The notes: generated from the sequence alone by a model not told the origin. A stretch of 42,253 nt of DNA from JAWLDV01 sp046537975 (GCA_046537975.1 JBKHJR010000017.1:1-42253); one strand, 5' to 3'; shown: positions 1 to 8,407, numbered from the stretch's first letter. Program-made: numbers and translations.

Positions 1-101
1 CCCTCCCACATCCTACGCATCATATTTTCCACATCGGAAAAAGGTTCAGGTACTAAGCTGCCACGTCTGCCTCGTCTTCTTGATGGAGTCAGATCCCACA
101 T
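1..101 (-). CDS. Hsp20 family small heat-shock protein (5' part only)
   Basis: Reading leftwards from an ATG at 99-101 there is an open frame to the window edge, 33 codons plus two bases. It starts MWDLTPSRRRGRRG and continues through PFSDVENMMRRMWEG. A tryptophan/arginine-rich start followed by an amphipathic helix with paired Met/Arg is typical of the N-terminal arm of bacterial Hsp20 (alpha-crystallin) chaperones, which hold unfolding proteins in the cytoplasm. The alpha-crystallin domain itself would lie outside the window, so the family call rests on the N-terminus alone. A strong Shine-Dalgarno, AGGAGG, sits at 109-114 (minus strand), and a good promoter is predicted at 169-196. The gene is divergent from the purine gene at 354. 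Confidence 0.65.
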   Translation of the reverse strand, partial: MWDLTPSRRRGRRGSLVPEPFSDVENMMRRMWE

Positions 102-168
102 AGTTAATCCTCCTTATCATTATTGTTTTTAGTGACTTTTATTATTATTTTTATCTCTTCTTGATTAA

Positions 169-196
169 ATTATATTCATTTCCCGAAGGCGATCAA
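169..196 (-). promoter_or_regulatory. Predicted sigma-70 promoter for the Hsp20 gene
   Basis: On the minus strand TTGATC (191-196), a 16-nt spacer and a perfect TATAAT (169-174) form a sigma-70 type promoter. It would start transcription near 162 and give a leader of about 60 nt before the AGGAGG and ATG. No CIRCE element or sigma-32 box was recognised. Confidence 0.5.
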
Positions 197-239
197 GAGT
201 TAAATTTCCTTATGATGGATAGAGGTGATGAATATTCCA

Positions 240-269
240 TTGACGAGGCTGAGAGAATCAGGTTATAGT
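240..269 (+). promoter_or_regulatory. Predicted sigma-70 promoter for the AICAR transformylase gene
   Basis: TTGACG (240-245), an 18-nt spacer and TATAGT (264-269) each match consensus at five of six positions. Transcription would start near 276, leaving a leader of about 78 nt before the ATG at 354. Confidence 0.45.
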
Positions 270-353
270 TCCCGGGTTTTTCTAATTTAAATAAGGTTAA
301 TAAATTTTACTCAGGTATTCCTGAATCTGCGAGCAAACATAGCGAGGAGCTTT

Positions 354-1649
354 ATGGCGGCACAAGACCTTAAAAAGATGTACACTACAATACTGGGTGA
401 TCACTTTCCCATGGAAATGACCATCTCTTTCGGTGACCAGACCTTGATCTATCGTAAAAAAACCTGGAAAATCACCAAGGAAGATGGAAGTGTTGATGAA
501 CGCGGGATCCGTTATGGTGAAAATCCCGATCAGGAAGCGGCTCTTTATGAACTGGTCAACGGCAACCTGGTTCTGGGAGAGTGCAGGTTTATTGAACCCG
601 GAAACGGCTTGGTCAGCGGGATGACATCTGAAGATATGCTCCAGGTGGGCAAGCATCCGGGCAAGATAAATTTGACAGATATAGACAACGGTTTGAATAT
701 CCTTAAATATCTCATGGACAGGCCTGCTGCGGTGATCCTGAAACATAACAATCCCTGCGGGGCTGCTTACGGAGAAACCATTGCCCAGGCCTACAACCGG
801 GCTAACCGGGCTGACCGGATTGCAGCCTTCGGCGGCGCGGTGGTAATGAGTCGGCCTGTTGACAAAGAAACCGCGGAGCTCTTAAGCAGGAACTATCTCG
901 AGGTGGTTTGTGCCCCTGATTATGAGGAGGGCGCTCTTGATATCCTCAAGTCCCGTAAAAACCTCCGTATTATCAAGATGACCCGTATAGACCGGCTGGC
1001 TGATTTTGAAAACTATCGCTTCGTGGATTTCAAGAGTCTGATCGACGGCGGAATTATTGCCCAGCAGTCTGCGGTCAATTCCATTCGCAGACCGGAAGAT
1101 CTGAAGGATGCAGTGGCGGTGTATAAGGATAAGGAGTATCGCTGTGCGCGTCAGCCCTCCGCCCGGGAAATTGATGACATGCTCTTCGGCTGGGCTGTGG
1201 AACATGGGGTAACCTCCAATTCCGTAATTTATGTCAAGGAAGGGGCTACTGTAGGTATCGGCACCGGTGAGCAGGACAGGGTCGGAGTCGCAGAAATTGC
1301 GGTGCGGAAGGCCTATACCAAGTATGCTGATGTTCTCTGTTTTGATAAGTACGGCATTTCTTACGCTGATTTGGCATTTAAGGTCAAGCACGGCGAAAGA
1401 GACAAGTCCGAGAAGGAGGAGATCGATGCCCAGACACAGGCGGATAAGGGGGGACTGCCCGGCTCGGTCATGATTTCCGATGCCTTTTTCCCTTTCCGGG
1501 ACGGGGCAGATGTCGGAATCGAGCAGGGAGTCACGGCAATACTTCAGGCCGGCGGCTCAGCCCGTGATTTTGAAACCATTGAGGCCTGCAACGAGGCCGA
1601 CCCCCAAGTGGCCATGAAATTTACCGGACAGCGCTCTTTTAAGCATTAA
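354..1649 (+). CDS. purH: AICAR transformylase, free-standing (PurH C-terminal domain only)
   Basis: This 431-residue protein matches the AICAR formyltransferase half of PurH, which moves a formyl group from 10-formyl-THF to AICAR in the penultimate step of IMP synthesis. The catalytic Lys-His pair is seen in KHNNPCG (K130, H131). IRYGENPDQEAALY (residues 52-65) and the C-terminal VMISDAFFPFRDGAD segment are also family hallmarks. Bifunctional PurH is usually about 510-530 residues, with an N-terminal MGS-like IMP cyclohydrolase domain; that domain is absent here. The start is supported by GAGGAG at 344-349, and no open frame upstream could encode the missing domain. The last step must therefore be carried out by a protein encoded elsewhere. 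The gene appears monocistronic, with a promoter at 240-269 and a terminator at 1686-1748. Confidence 0.88.
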   Translation: MAAQDLKKMYTTILGDHFPMEMTISFGDQTLIYRKKTWKITKEDGSVDERGIRYGENPDQEAALYELVNGNLVLGECRFIEPGNGLVSGMTSEDMLQVGKHPGKINLTDIDNGLNILKYLMDRPAAVILKHNNPCGAAYGETIAQAYNRANRADRIAAFGGAVVMSRPVDKETAELLSRNYLEVVCAPDYEEGALDILKSRKNLRIIKMTRIDRLADFENYRFVDFKSLIDGGIIAQQSAVNSIRRPEDLKDAVAVYKDKEYRCARQPSAREIDDMLFGWAVEHGVTSNSVIYVKEGATVGIGTGEQDRVGVAEIAVRKAYTKYADVLCFDKYGISYADLAFKVKHGERDKSEKEEIDAQTQADKGGLPGSVMISDAFFPFRDGADVGIEQGVTAILQAGGSARDFETIEACNEADPQVAMKFTGQRSFKH

Positions 1650-1685
1650 TTACAACCGGACAATCAATTTCACTTGTAGGTAGAC

Positions 1686-1748
1686 GGAAAGGACACGGAG
1701 GAACTTGATTTTCTGTTTTCTTTTAGCTCCGTGTCTTTCCTTGTTTTC
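1686..1748 (+). terminator. Hairpin terminator between convergent genes
   Basis: The 15-base arm GGAAAGGACACGGAG (1686-1700) pairs with CTCCGTGTCTTTCC (1727-1740), with one bulged G and a 26-nt loop, and is followed by TTGTTTTC. It lies between the convergent purine gene and rlpA and could serve both. Confidence 0.65.
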
Positions 1749-1778
1749 GGGGTTAATCAGGTACTGCTGATTTGCAAT

Positions 1779-2597
1779 TTATAATTTTTCTTTTTGATCT
1801 TTTCTGATTACAAAGGCCCCCGGAAATTCAGCAGCAAGATCTTCCCTCTTTTTTTCCGCCCGGTTCAGGGTTCTGCCGCCCGGCACCTGTACCCGGTGGA
1901 AGAGACGCTTTCCGTGTTGAAAGGGTACTATAACCGGAGCCATGCCCTGGTCTGAGAGTTTCTTTTTCAGTCTCAGGCTGTTCTTTTTATAGTGGAAGGA
2001 TCCCACCTGAATGTAGAAGTTGCCCTTTCGGAAGTCAGGGTGGGGCAGAAAGCGCCTGATTTTTTCCCCGTCCTTTTTAACGGTTGCAGTCTCCCCCAAG
2101 GCAGTTATTTTTACCCTGGCGGTTCCATTTTTAAGTATGCCGATCTCTTGGGCCGCTTTTTTGCTTAAATCAATTATCCTGCCCTTAACAAAGGGACCCC
2201 GGTCATTGATTCGAACTACGGTCTCCCGGTTGTTCTCCATGTTCCGGACCAGGACATGGGTCTCCATGGGCAGGGTCTTGTGGGCCGCTGTATCGCTGAA
2301 CATATTATAAGTTTCTCCGTTTGAGGTCTTCCGGCCGTGGAAAGGAGGGCCGTACCAGGAGGCCAGTCCGCGTTGGCTGAAACCTTGAGCGTCGGGAATT
2401 GGCTGATATGTTTTACCATTGATCTTATAGGCCCGCTGGGTGGGTTTCTGGATTTCAGAAGGTTCAGATCGAGGATGAGTTACCTGTTCAGAAGGAGGGT
2501 GGATTTTGACCCGGCCGCAGCCGCTTATCCCGACAAGGGAGATGAGAACTGCCGTAACAGTCCACAGGATCCAGGTCAGTGTCCTGAGTTTCCTCAT
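1779..2597 (-). CDS. rlpA: RlpA-like septal/cell-wall lipoprotein (DPBB + SPOR)
   Basis: The 272-residue protein starts with a lipoprotein signal ending in ISGC, so C27 would be lipidated. A double-psi beta-barrel follows at about 76-168, with the family motifs GLASWYG and VRINDRGPF (likely catalytic D132). A SPOR domain follows at about 192-267 (NFYIQVGSF to FVIRKD). RlpA proteins are lytic transglycosylases that bind and cut peptidoglycan stripped of its stem peptides, and the SPOR domain targets them to septa. Its ATG overlaps the stop of the upstream cytochrome gene (TAATG), so the two are probably translationally coupled. Why a cytochrome should precede it is not clear. Confidence 0.9.
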   Translation of the reverse strand: MRKLRTLTWILWTVTAVLISLVGISGCGRVKIHPPSEQVTHPRSEPSEIQKPTQRAYKINGKTYQPIPDAQGFSQRGLASWYGPPFHGRKTSNGETYNMFSDTAAHKTLPMETHVLVRNMENNRETVVRINDRGPFVKGRIIDLSKKAAQEIGILKNGTARVKITALGETATVKKDGEKIRRFLPHPDFRKGNFYIQVGSFHYKKNSLRLKKKLSDQGMAPVIVPFQHGKRLFHRVQVPGGRTLNRAEKKREDLAAEFPGAFVIRKDQKEKL

Positions 2598-4294
2598 TAT
2601 CTTTTATTCTCTCCTGAATCTGTATTTTTATCTTCGCCATCTCTGTTTTTAATATATCTGTTATCAAGAAAGTATGGTTCTTGCAGGATATCGCTGTTTT
2701 CCTGGAGGCGCTGGCGGAAAAAAGGGCCGGCATGACCTATAGTGTGAGGGGCATAAGGCAGAAGACCCTTGTCAGGGGCTCGTTCAGGGGACACGGCATC
2801 GAAGATCACTTCTTCCTCTTGATTGACCCAGGACAGGTGTAGGTCAAGGACTGGCCGGCAGACCTGTAAAACGCCAGATTCGTCCCGGCAGTAGACCGGA
2901 TTTTCCCATCTCCGCAGTTCAAAACTCTTAAGCCATAGCCCCCGGGAACTCTGACCGGTGATCTTGTCCTGCATGAATGGGTAGGGGTATTCCCCTGACC
3001 CGTACAGGGCGTCGGTTATTTGAGCTTCCGCCTCAAAATTGGATTGTACTTCCAGATTGCCCCACGGTTCATAATCCTGAATATCCAGACGGAGGAGGTG
3101 GGTGCCTACATCGTTGAAGGACCACTTGCTGTGACAGGCATGACAGCTTATTTTATCCTGGTATTTTTCATGAGCCGGGTGCTTGAGACCGGGAACTTCA
3201 ATCTCTTCTCCGGTCATTTTAGTGGTCAACAGCAGTCTGCCGTCTTCCATCTCCAGGTTGTCGCGGTCCCCTGCCTCTTCGTTCTGTTTTTGATGGCAGG
3301 TCAGGCAGCTGATCCCGGCCTCGGGATCAGCAGACATTAATTCCCGGCCGTTATGGCAGTCAATACAGGCCAGCCCCGCTTTTCGATGTATGTCCGGGGA
3401 AAGCTGGTGGTTTTCCACTCCGTAAGGCCGGTCCGGGGTCAGACCATCTTTCCTGTAGGGGGTGCGGTAGGCCCAGTGAAAGTCGTGTTCATACCGGCCG
3501 TAATAGTCCGCTCCCACATGATTACCGTAATGGCAGTGAAGGCACTGTTGATCCGTGGGCTGTGCCATGAACTTGTGCCCCCCCAGCTCTCCTGCCCTGT
3601 ATTCCAGATGGCAGGCGGCGCAGCCTGTGCCGTGGAGGGTTTCGGAATAAGGATCGCCCGGCCAGTAGACATGGCAGTGCAGACAGCGCCGCCGCAGCAG
3701 GTCGTCGGCAAGCTCCAGGGGGGTAGACGGAGAATCCGCAACCGGAATCTCTTTAAGGTTGGCTATGGTACTGTTTGCCCCATAGGCCTGTCTTACCGTG
3801 TTGATTTCTCCGGCAAGGGTGAAATGGGTTGAATCCCCGATCCTTTTTACCAGGTCAGAATGACAGCTGCCGCAGTTCTCCGTCATATGGTCAGGGTGAG
3901 AGGGTTGTCCGACAAGATTATTATGCGCTTTTTGCCGGGAAGGGGCAGGGGATTGCCCCTGATGGCATTCGGTACATTCTATTTCCTGATGGAGGGGATC
4001 CAGTTTATAATCATGGCAGTCCAGACACTCGTAGGATTCTTGTTTTTCGCCTTTCTGCTGCCTGCTTTCTGACGAATTATCAGCGGCGGCTTCATTTTCT
4101 GGTTCACTGCTGCAAGAAATCAGCTGAAAACAGCAGAATAAAAAAACCCAGAACATGCTGCGGCCCGGCTTAAGCCCTTTGGTTTTGAGGGCTTCGGAAC
4201 AGAGAAGTTTGAACCGGGTAATTCGGATGAATCCCTCAGTTACAGAAACAATTGACTGCTTCACATGATGGTATATAGGCATATTATTCAGCAA
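2597..4294 (-). CDS. Nine-haem c-type cytochrome, probable lipoprotein
   Basis: Nine CXXCH haem-binding motifs are visible, starting at residues 90, 107, 141, 204, 225, 251, 310, 330 and 384 (numbered from the longest frame). About 175 residues after the last haem lack haem motifs. A hydrophobic stretch ending LISC (C61) looks like a lipobox, so the protein is probably exported and lipid-anchored, facing the periplasm or cell surface. The start is uncertain: the longest frame begins at a TTG (4294), with ATGs at 4282 and 4156. The 4156 start leaves only the lipoprotein signal and looks most natural for the protein, but has no clear Shine-Dalgarno. The protein likely acts in anaerobic electron transfer; donor and acceptor cannot be told from sequence. 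Its stop overlaps the rlpA start. It is divergent from pyrG. Confidence 0.85.
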   Translation of the reverse strand: MLNNMPIYHHVKQSIVSVTEGFIRITRFKLLCSEALKTKGLKPGRSMFWVFLFCCFQLISCSSEPENEAAADNSSESRQQKGEKQESYECLDCHDYKLDPLHQEIECTECHQGQSPAPSRQKAHNNLVGQPSHPDHMTENCGSCHSDLVKRIGDSTHFTLAGEINTVRQAYGANSTIANLKEIPVADSPSTPLELADDLLRRRCLHCHVYWPGDPYSETLHGTGCAACHLEYRAGELGGHKFMAQPTDQQCLHCHYGNHVGADYYGRYEHDFHWAYRTPYRKDGLTPDRPYGVENHQLSPDIHRKAGLACIDCHNGRELMSADPEAGISCLTCHQKQNEEAGDRDNLEMEDGRLLLTTKMTGEEIEVPGLKHPAHEKYQDKISCHACHSKWSFNDVGTHLLRLDIQDYEPWGNLEVQSNFEAEAQITDALYGSGEYPYPFMQDKITGQSSRGLWLKSFELRRWENPVYCRDESGVLQVCRPVLDLHLSWVNQEEEVIFDAVSPERAPDKGLLPYAPHTIGHAGPFFRQRLQENSDILQEPYFLDNRYIKNRDGEDKNTDSGENKR

Positions 4295-4350
4295 TAATTA
4301 ATATTTTGAATATGAATTTTCGTATAAGCTTAGAATAGATAGATTTTTCA

Positions 4351-4379
4351 TGGAAAATCCTCTTTAATTCATTTATAGT
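4351..4379 (+). promoter_or_regulatory. Possible pyrG promoter with start at or next to the ATG
   Basis: TGGAAA (4351-4356), a 17-nt spacer and TATAGT (4374-4379) lie just upstream of the pyrG ATG at 4387. The predicted transcription start is about 4386, which would make the mRNA leaderless. The lack of any Shine-Dalgarno before this ATG fits, but the -35 matches only four of six. Confidence 0.3.
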
Positions 4380-4386
4380 AACATCC

Positions 4387-6063
4387 ATGGAAACGGCAAG
4401 AAAAAATTCTAAAACAAAGTATATTTTTGTAACCGGTGGAGTTCTTTCCTCTCTGGGAAAGGGACTGGCTGCCGCCGCGGTTGGTGCTCTCCTGGAAAGC
4501 CGGGGGCTTTCCGTGACCATGCAGAAGCTGGATCCCTATATAAATGTGGATCCGGGAACCATGAATCCTTTTCAGCATGGTGAGGTTTTTGTCACTGATG
4601 ACGGGGCGGAAACCGATCTTGATCTGGGCCATTATGAGCGCTATACTTCGGGCAGTTATGGCAAGAAGCACAACTATACCTCAGGACGGATATATTACTC
4701 GGTCATCAACAAGGAACGGCAGGGCCAGTATCTGGGCGGAACTGTACAGGTAATTCCTCATATAACCGATGAAATAAAGGAGGCTGTCTGGCAGCTGGAA
4801 GGGGATGCCGACGTTGCCATTATTGAGATAGGCGGCACGATCGGAGACATTGAGGGACTGCCCTTTCTTGAGGCCATACGCCAGTTCCGTCTCGACATAG
4901 GCCGGGAAAATTCGCTTTTCATCCATGTAACCTGGGTCCCATATCTGAAGACTGCCGGAGAAGTGAAGACCAAGCCCACCCAGCACAGTGTCAAGGAACT
5001 GCGGGCCATTGGTATCCAGCCGGATATTCTTTTGTGCCGGACTGAAGTGGATCTGGACAAGAGTTTAAAATCCAAAATTTCGCTTTTCTGTAATATCCCC
5101 ACTGACGCTGTAATAACCGCCAAAGATGTAGGCAACATCTATGAAGTGGTTCCGCTTTTTCACCAGGAGGGGCTTGATACCCGGGTGGTTGAATATCTTA
5201 ATATCTGGACCAGGTCTCCGCGCATAGACCCTTGGAATGAACTGGTCGATAAGATAAGACATCCTAAAAGGAGAGTCTTGATTGCCATCATCGGCAAATA
5301 TGTTGATCTCACGGAGTCCTATAAAAGTCTGCATGAGGCCCTTGTCCATGGCGGGATTGCCAACGAGGCAAAGGTGGAACTGCGGTATGTCAGCGCAGAG
5401 GAACTGGAAGAAGGCGATCCGGGAGATATGCTCTCCGGCTGTCAAGGTATCCTGGTCCCCGGAGGATTCGGGAAAAGGGGGATAGACGGTAAAATAAAGG
5501 CCATAACTTACGCCAGGGAAAACAGGATCCCATTTCTGGGTATCTGCCTCGGCATGCAGCTGGCGGTAGTGGAATTCGCCCGTAATGTCGCCGGATTGGA
5601 AGATGTAGACAGTGGAGAGTTCCGCAAGGATGCTGCCAGTCAGGTTATCTACTTGATGAAGGAATGGTTTGATCCTCACACCAATCAGACCCAGATCCGG
5701 GATGAGACTTCCGATATGGGAGGCACCCTGCGCCTTGGCAGTTATCCCTGCAGACTGGAGAAAAATACTTTTGCCTATGAGGCCTATAAACTTGATGAAG
5801 TAAGTGAACGCCACCGGCACCGTTACGAGTTCAATCCTGCTTTTCGTGATGATCTGGTTGACAGCGGACTGGTGATAAGCGGGGCCTCGGCTGACGGAAA
5901 TCTGGTGGAGATCATTGAGTTAAAGGACCATCCCTGGTTTCTGGGCTGTCAGTTTCACCCCGAGTTTAAATCCCGCCCCATGACACCTCATCCTTTGTTC
6001 CGTGAATTTATTAAGGCAGGCCTTAAACTGAAAGAAGATCAAGAATCAAAGAGCAAGGATTAG
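4387..6063 (+). CDS. pyrG: CTP synthase
   Basis: The enzyme makes CTP from UTP, ATP and glutamine-derived ammonia. At 558 residues it is full length. The N-terminal synthase domain opens with IFVTGGVLSSLGKG, the signature nucleotide-binding loop. The C-terminal class I glutamine amidotransferase shows the triad C387 (GICLGMQ), H524 and E526 (FHPEF). The start is set by the conserved N-terminus; no Shine-Dalgarno is visible. It heads a plus-strand run pyrG-kdsA-kdsC-lptC. Linkage of pyrG to Kdo genes is common in proteobacteria and makes sense because Kdo is activated with CTP. Confidence 0.97.
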   Translation: METARKNSKTKYIFVTGGVLSSLGKGLAAAAVGALLESRGLSVTMQKLDPYINVDPGTMNPFQHGEVFVTDDGAETDLDLGHYERYTSGSYGKKHNYTSGRIYYSVINKERQGQYLGGTVQVIPHITDEIKEAVWQLEGDADVAIIEIGGTIGDIEGLPFLEAIRQFRLDIGRENSLFIHVTWVPYLKTAGEVKTKPTQHSVKELRAIGIQPDILLCRTEVDLDKSLKSKISLFCNIPTDAVITAKDVGNIYEVVPLFHQEGLDTRVVEYLNIWTRSPRIDPWNELVDKIRHPKRRVLIAIIGKYVDLTESYKSLHEALVHGGIANEAKVELRYVSAEELEEGDPGDMLSGCQGILVPGGFGKRGIDGKIKAITYARENRIPFLGICLGMQLAVVEFARNVAGLEDVDSGEFRKDAASQVIYLMKEWFDPHTNQTQIRDETSDMGGTLRLGSYPCRLEKNTFAYEAYKLDEVSERHRHRYEFNPAFRDDLVDSGLVISGASADGNLVEIIELKDHPWFLGCQFHPEFKSRPMTPHPLFREFIKAGLKLKEDQESKSKD

Positions 6064-6121
6064 GCGATGAGCAATGGAAGAACCCGTCGCCCAAGCACAT
6101 CTTCACAGTCTTTAATTATTT

Positions 6122-6943
6122 ATGTTACCTGATATTAAATCGCTGTTGCCCGGTTCTTCAGCAAGCAGCCCCCTTCTTATTGCCGGCCCCTGTGTACTGG
6201 AATCGGAGGAGTCGGCCCGGGAGATTGCCGCCACTCTCAAGGACATATGCCGGCGGCTGGACATCCCCCTGATCTTCAAGGCTTCATTTGATAAGGCCAA
6301 TCGTACCTCCCTGGACTCTTTCCGGGGTCCGGGTATGAAGAATGGATTGCCTGTTCTGGGCCGAATCCGTGCCGATTTTGATCTGCCGGTTATCTCTGAT
6401 ATCCATGAGTCTTCCCAGGTGCGGGATGCCGCTGAGGTACTTGACATCATCCAGATACCGGCATTTCTCTGCCGCCAGACCGATCTTCTGGTTGAAGCCG
6501 GCCGGAGCGGCAAACCGGTAAATGTCAAAAAGGGGCAGTTTCTCTCCCCCTGGGACATGAAACCAGTGATCAACAAGCTGAAAGCGGGAGGATGTTCCAC
6601 CATTCTGCTAACGGAACGGGGAACCTTTTTTGGTTATAATAATCTGGTGGTAGATATGAGATCCCTGCCGATCATGCGTTCTCTGGGACACCCTGTAATC
6701 TTTGATGCCACCCACAGCGTTCAGCTCCCCGGAGGCAGCGGCAGCAGCTCCGGCGGACTCAGGGAATTTATCAGGCCGCTTATAAGAGGGGCGGTTGCCG
6801 TGGGAGTGGATGGGCTGTTTATGGAAGTCCATCCCGACCCTGATCAGGCCCTTTGTGACGGTCCCAATTCTCTGCCTCTGGCGGAAGTGGAAGGTGTTCT
6901 CAAGTCGGTTATGGCGATTAGGGAGAGCCTGGCGAATAATTAA
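6122..6943 (+). CDS. kdsA: Kdo-8-phosphate synthase, metal-dependent type
   Basis: The enzyme condenses PEP with D-arabinose-5-phosphate to give Kdo-8-phosphate for the LPS inner core. The 273-residue protein carries IAGPCVLES and FKASFDKANRTS. Class assignment is possible from the metal ligands: C24, H198, E235 and D246 have exactly the spacing of C11, H185, E222 and D233 in the metal-dependent Aquifex enzyme, whereas the metal-independent E. coli type has Asn in place of the Cys. The gene follows pyrG by 58 nt. No Shine-Dalgarno is visible before the ATG. No arabinose-5-phosphate isomerase gene is present in the window. Confidence 0.96.
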   Translation: MLPDIKSLLPGSSASSPLLIAGPCVLESEESAREIAATLKDICRRLDIPLIFKASFDKANRTSLDSFRGPGMKNGLPVLGRIRADFDLPVISDIHESSQVRDAAEVLDIIQIPAFLCRQTDLLVEAGRSGKPVNVKKGQFLSPWDMKPVINKLKAGGCSTILLTERGTFFGYNNLVVDMRSLPIMRSLGHPVIFDATHSVQLPGGSGSSSGGLREFIRPLIRGAVAVGVDGLFMEVHPDPDQALCDGPNSLPLAEVEGVLKSVMAIRESLANN

Positions 6944-6946
6944 GAT

Positions 6947-6986
6947 TTAGGTCTGAAGTTCTTAGCTATCAAGATCAGACACCTAA
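6947..6986 (+). repeat. Imperfect inverted repeat in the kdsA-kdsC gap
   Basis: TTAGGTCTGA (6947-6956) pairs with TCAGACACCTAA (6975-6986), with a two-base bulge and an 18-nt loop. There is no T-run behind it, so a rho-independent terminator is unlikely. It may stabilise or process the transcript. Confidence 0.4.
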
Positions 6987-7006
6987 CCACCTAACTTTTG
7001 ACAGGT

Positions 7007-7023
7007 AACTCCTGAGAGGAGTT
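7007..7023 (+). promoter_or_regulatory. Hairpin enclosing the kdsC ribosome-binding site
   Basis: AACTCCT (7007-7013), GAG and AGGAGTT (7017-7023) form a perfect 7-bp hairpin with a 3-nt loop. The right arm is the kdsC Shine-Dalgarno, seven bases from the ATG at 7030. In the folded mRNA the site would be masked, so kdsC translation could be low, temperature-sensitive or dependent on ribosomes from upstream. This is inference from base pairing only. Confidence 0.45.
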
Positions 7024-7029
7024 CTAAAA

Positions 7030-7662
7030 ATGGATTCTTACATCAGTGACTGTGATTTGACCAAGGCCCTGCGCGATCGGGCCGCTTCACGCAACCAGAT
7101 TCGAAAAAACAGCTATGTCCGGCAGAAATGCTTGCCCCTGGCAGCTGCAGTTAAGCTCCTGCTGCTCGATGTTGATGGAGTATTGACAGATGGTTCGATC
7201 ATATATTCCGGTCAGGATAATGAGGTAAAAAGTTTTCATGTCAGGGATGGTTTCGGCTTGAGCCTGTTGCGGAAGGCGGGAGTGGAAATCGGCCTTATAA
7301 CCGCCCGGAAAAGCAAGCTGGTGCAGATAAGGGCTGAAGAGCTGGGCAATAAACATGTTTATCAGGGAAGGAGGGATAAGATGGAGGTTTTCAGGATAAT
7401 AGCTGAAGATCTTGATTTGACCCCGGATCAGGTGGCCTACATGGGGGATGACTGGCTGGATCTTCCTCTCCTTACCCTGGTGGGACTGTCTTCAGCGCCG
7501 GCAGACAGTGTCTTTGAGGTCCTGGAAAGGGTGGATTACGTCTCCGTATTTCCGGGAGGTAAGGGAGCGGTCAGAGAGGTCTGTGAACTGATCCTCGAGG
7601 CAAGGGGGGATTATGATTCCCTTTTAAACCACTACCTGCCGTCTTCTGACTCTGATAGATAG
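7030..7662 (+). CDS. kdsC: Kdo-8-phosphate phosphatase (HAD family)
   Basis: The enzyme removes the phosphate from Kdo-8-P to give Kdo. The HAD nucleophile motif is LLLDVDGVLTDG (D47, D49). GLITARKS and the metal-binding GDDWLDLPLL segment match C0-type KdsC phosphatases, which work as tetramers. At 210 residues it is longer than the usual 170-190 because of about 40 extra residues at the N-terminus. AGGAG at 7017-7021 supports this start. It lies directly after kdsA and before lptC. Confidence 0.93.
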   Translation: MDSYISDCDLTKALRDRAASRNQIRKNSYVRQKCLPLAAAVKLLLLDVDGVLTDGSIIYSGQDNEVKSFHVRDGFGLSLLRKAGVEIGLITARKSKLVQIRAEELGNKHVYQGRRDKMEVFRIIAEDLDLTPDQVAYMGDDWLDLPLLTLVGLSSAPADSVFEVLERVDYVSVFPGGKGAVREVCELILEARGDYDSLLNHYLPSSDSDR

Positions 7663-7699
7663 GCAAATCTGATTTTAAAACCTTCAATCCTGATTCTGA

Positions 7700-8179
7700 A
7701 TGAAATTCAGCAGCCGTACCGCCTTACTGGGAAGCCTCTTCCTTATCGTGTTGACTATTCCCTTGTGGAAACCACTGCTCGTAGACTTTCTGGCCCCACC
7801 GGGTTTTGAACATCTGGAGACTGAAAAAGATAATTCTGCTGACAGATTTGTTATCCGGGGAATGAAATTCACCCGGAACAGGGATGGCCGGGAGGATACG
7901 GTTGTCAGAGCTTCCAGGGCTTATGGGGGAAGCTTGAGCAATTCCCGGATAAAGCTGGAGGGAGTCAGTATATTCCTTTATGACAGCACCGGGGAAAAGG
8001 CCAGGGTTGATAGTGACAGGGGCAGCTATGACTCTGATGAAGGCCAAGTAATTTTGCCTGGAGAATTTACTTTTACCAGCAGGACTGCGCAAATCCAAGG
8101 TAAGGAACTTTACTATTATCTGGAATCCGGGGATTATCGTATAGAAGGAGGAGTGGTTTGTGATCTGAATTCAGCCTGA
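7700..8179 (+). CDS. lptC: LptC-family LPS transport protein
   Basis: The 159-residue protein has one N-terminal membrane helix (about 8-27) and a periplasmic beta-rich domain, as in LptC, which passes LPS from the LptBFG transporter to LptA. Features that fit include the GMKFTRNRDGREDTVVRA opening strand region and the repeated beta strands with D/G turns up to the C-terminus. The position after kdsC is the usual one for lptC. In many relatives lptA and lptB follow; here they do not, and the next gene encodes a coiled-coil protein. Sequence identity in this family is low, so the call leans on context and topology. No Shine-Dalgarno is visible. Confidence 0.8.
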   Translation: MKFSSRTALLGSLFLIVLTIPLWKPLLVDFLAPPGFEHLETEKDNSADRFVIRGMKFTRNRDGREDTVVRASRAYGGSLSNSRIKLEGVSIFLYDSTGEKARVDSDRGSYDSDEGQVILPGEFTFTSRTAQIQGKELYYYLESGDYRIEGGVVCDLNSA

Positions 8180-8286
8180 GGAAACCGTCTTGACGCCTAT
8201 ATGCTTACTTGGTAGCTTTTGACAAGAATTTTCTGTATAAATATTTCAGATTGCGCTTCCGGGGATATTTTATAGCTTTTTCTGCA

Positions 8287-8318
8287 AACCGGATCTTAGA
8301 GCTTGCCGGTTCTTTTCA
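8287..8318 (+). terminator. Weak hairpin after lptC
   Basis: AACCGG (8287-8292) pairs with CCGGTT (8306-8311) around a 13-nt loop and is followed by CTTTTCATT. It is a possible but weak terminator for the pyrG-lptC run. Confidence 0.3.
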
Positions 8319-8407
8319 TTAAACCTTCAGCTTAATTGGAAATGAGGGCCTTTTTTTAGGGCCAATAACCCTTAATGGATGAAATACAATAAACATAGGA
8401 AAATGAT

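Noticed and set aside
161..274. Plus-strand frame of about 37 codons (from a TTG) ending IDEAERIRL before the purine gene
   Set aside because: It has no ribosome site, and the stretch is better explained by two divergent promoters (169-196 and 240-269).
8219..8241. TTGACA with nearby TATAAA as promoter for the coiled-coil gene
   Set aside because: Spacing is only 11 nt; the box at 17 nt is poor.
8350..8372. GGCC-T7-A-GGGCC as a terminator
   Set aside because: The T-run is in the loop, not after the stem, so it does not fit a rho-independent terminator.
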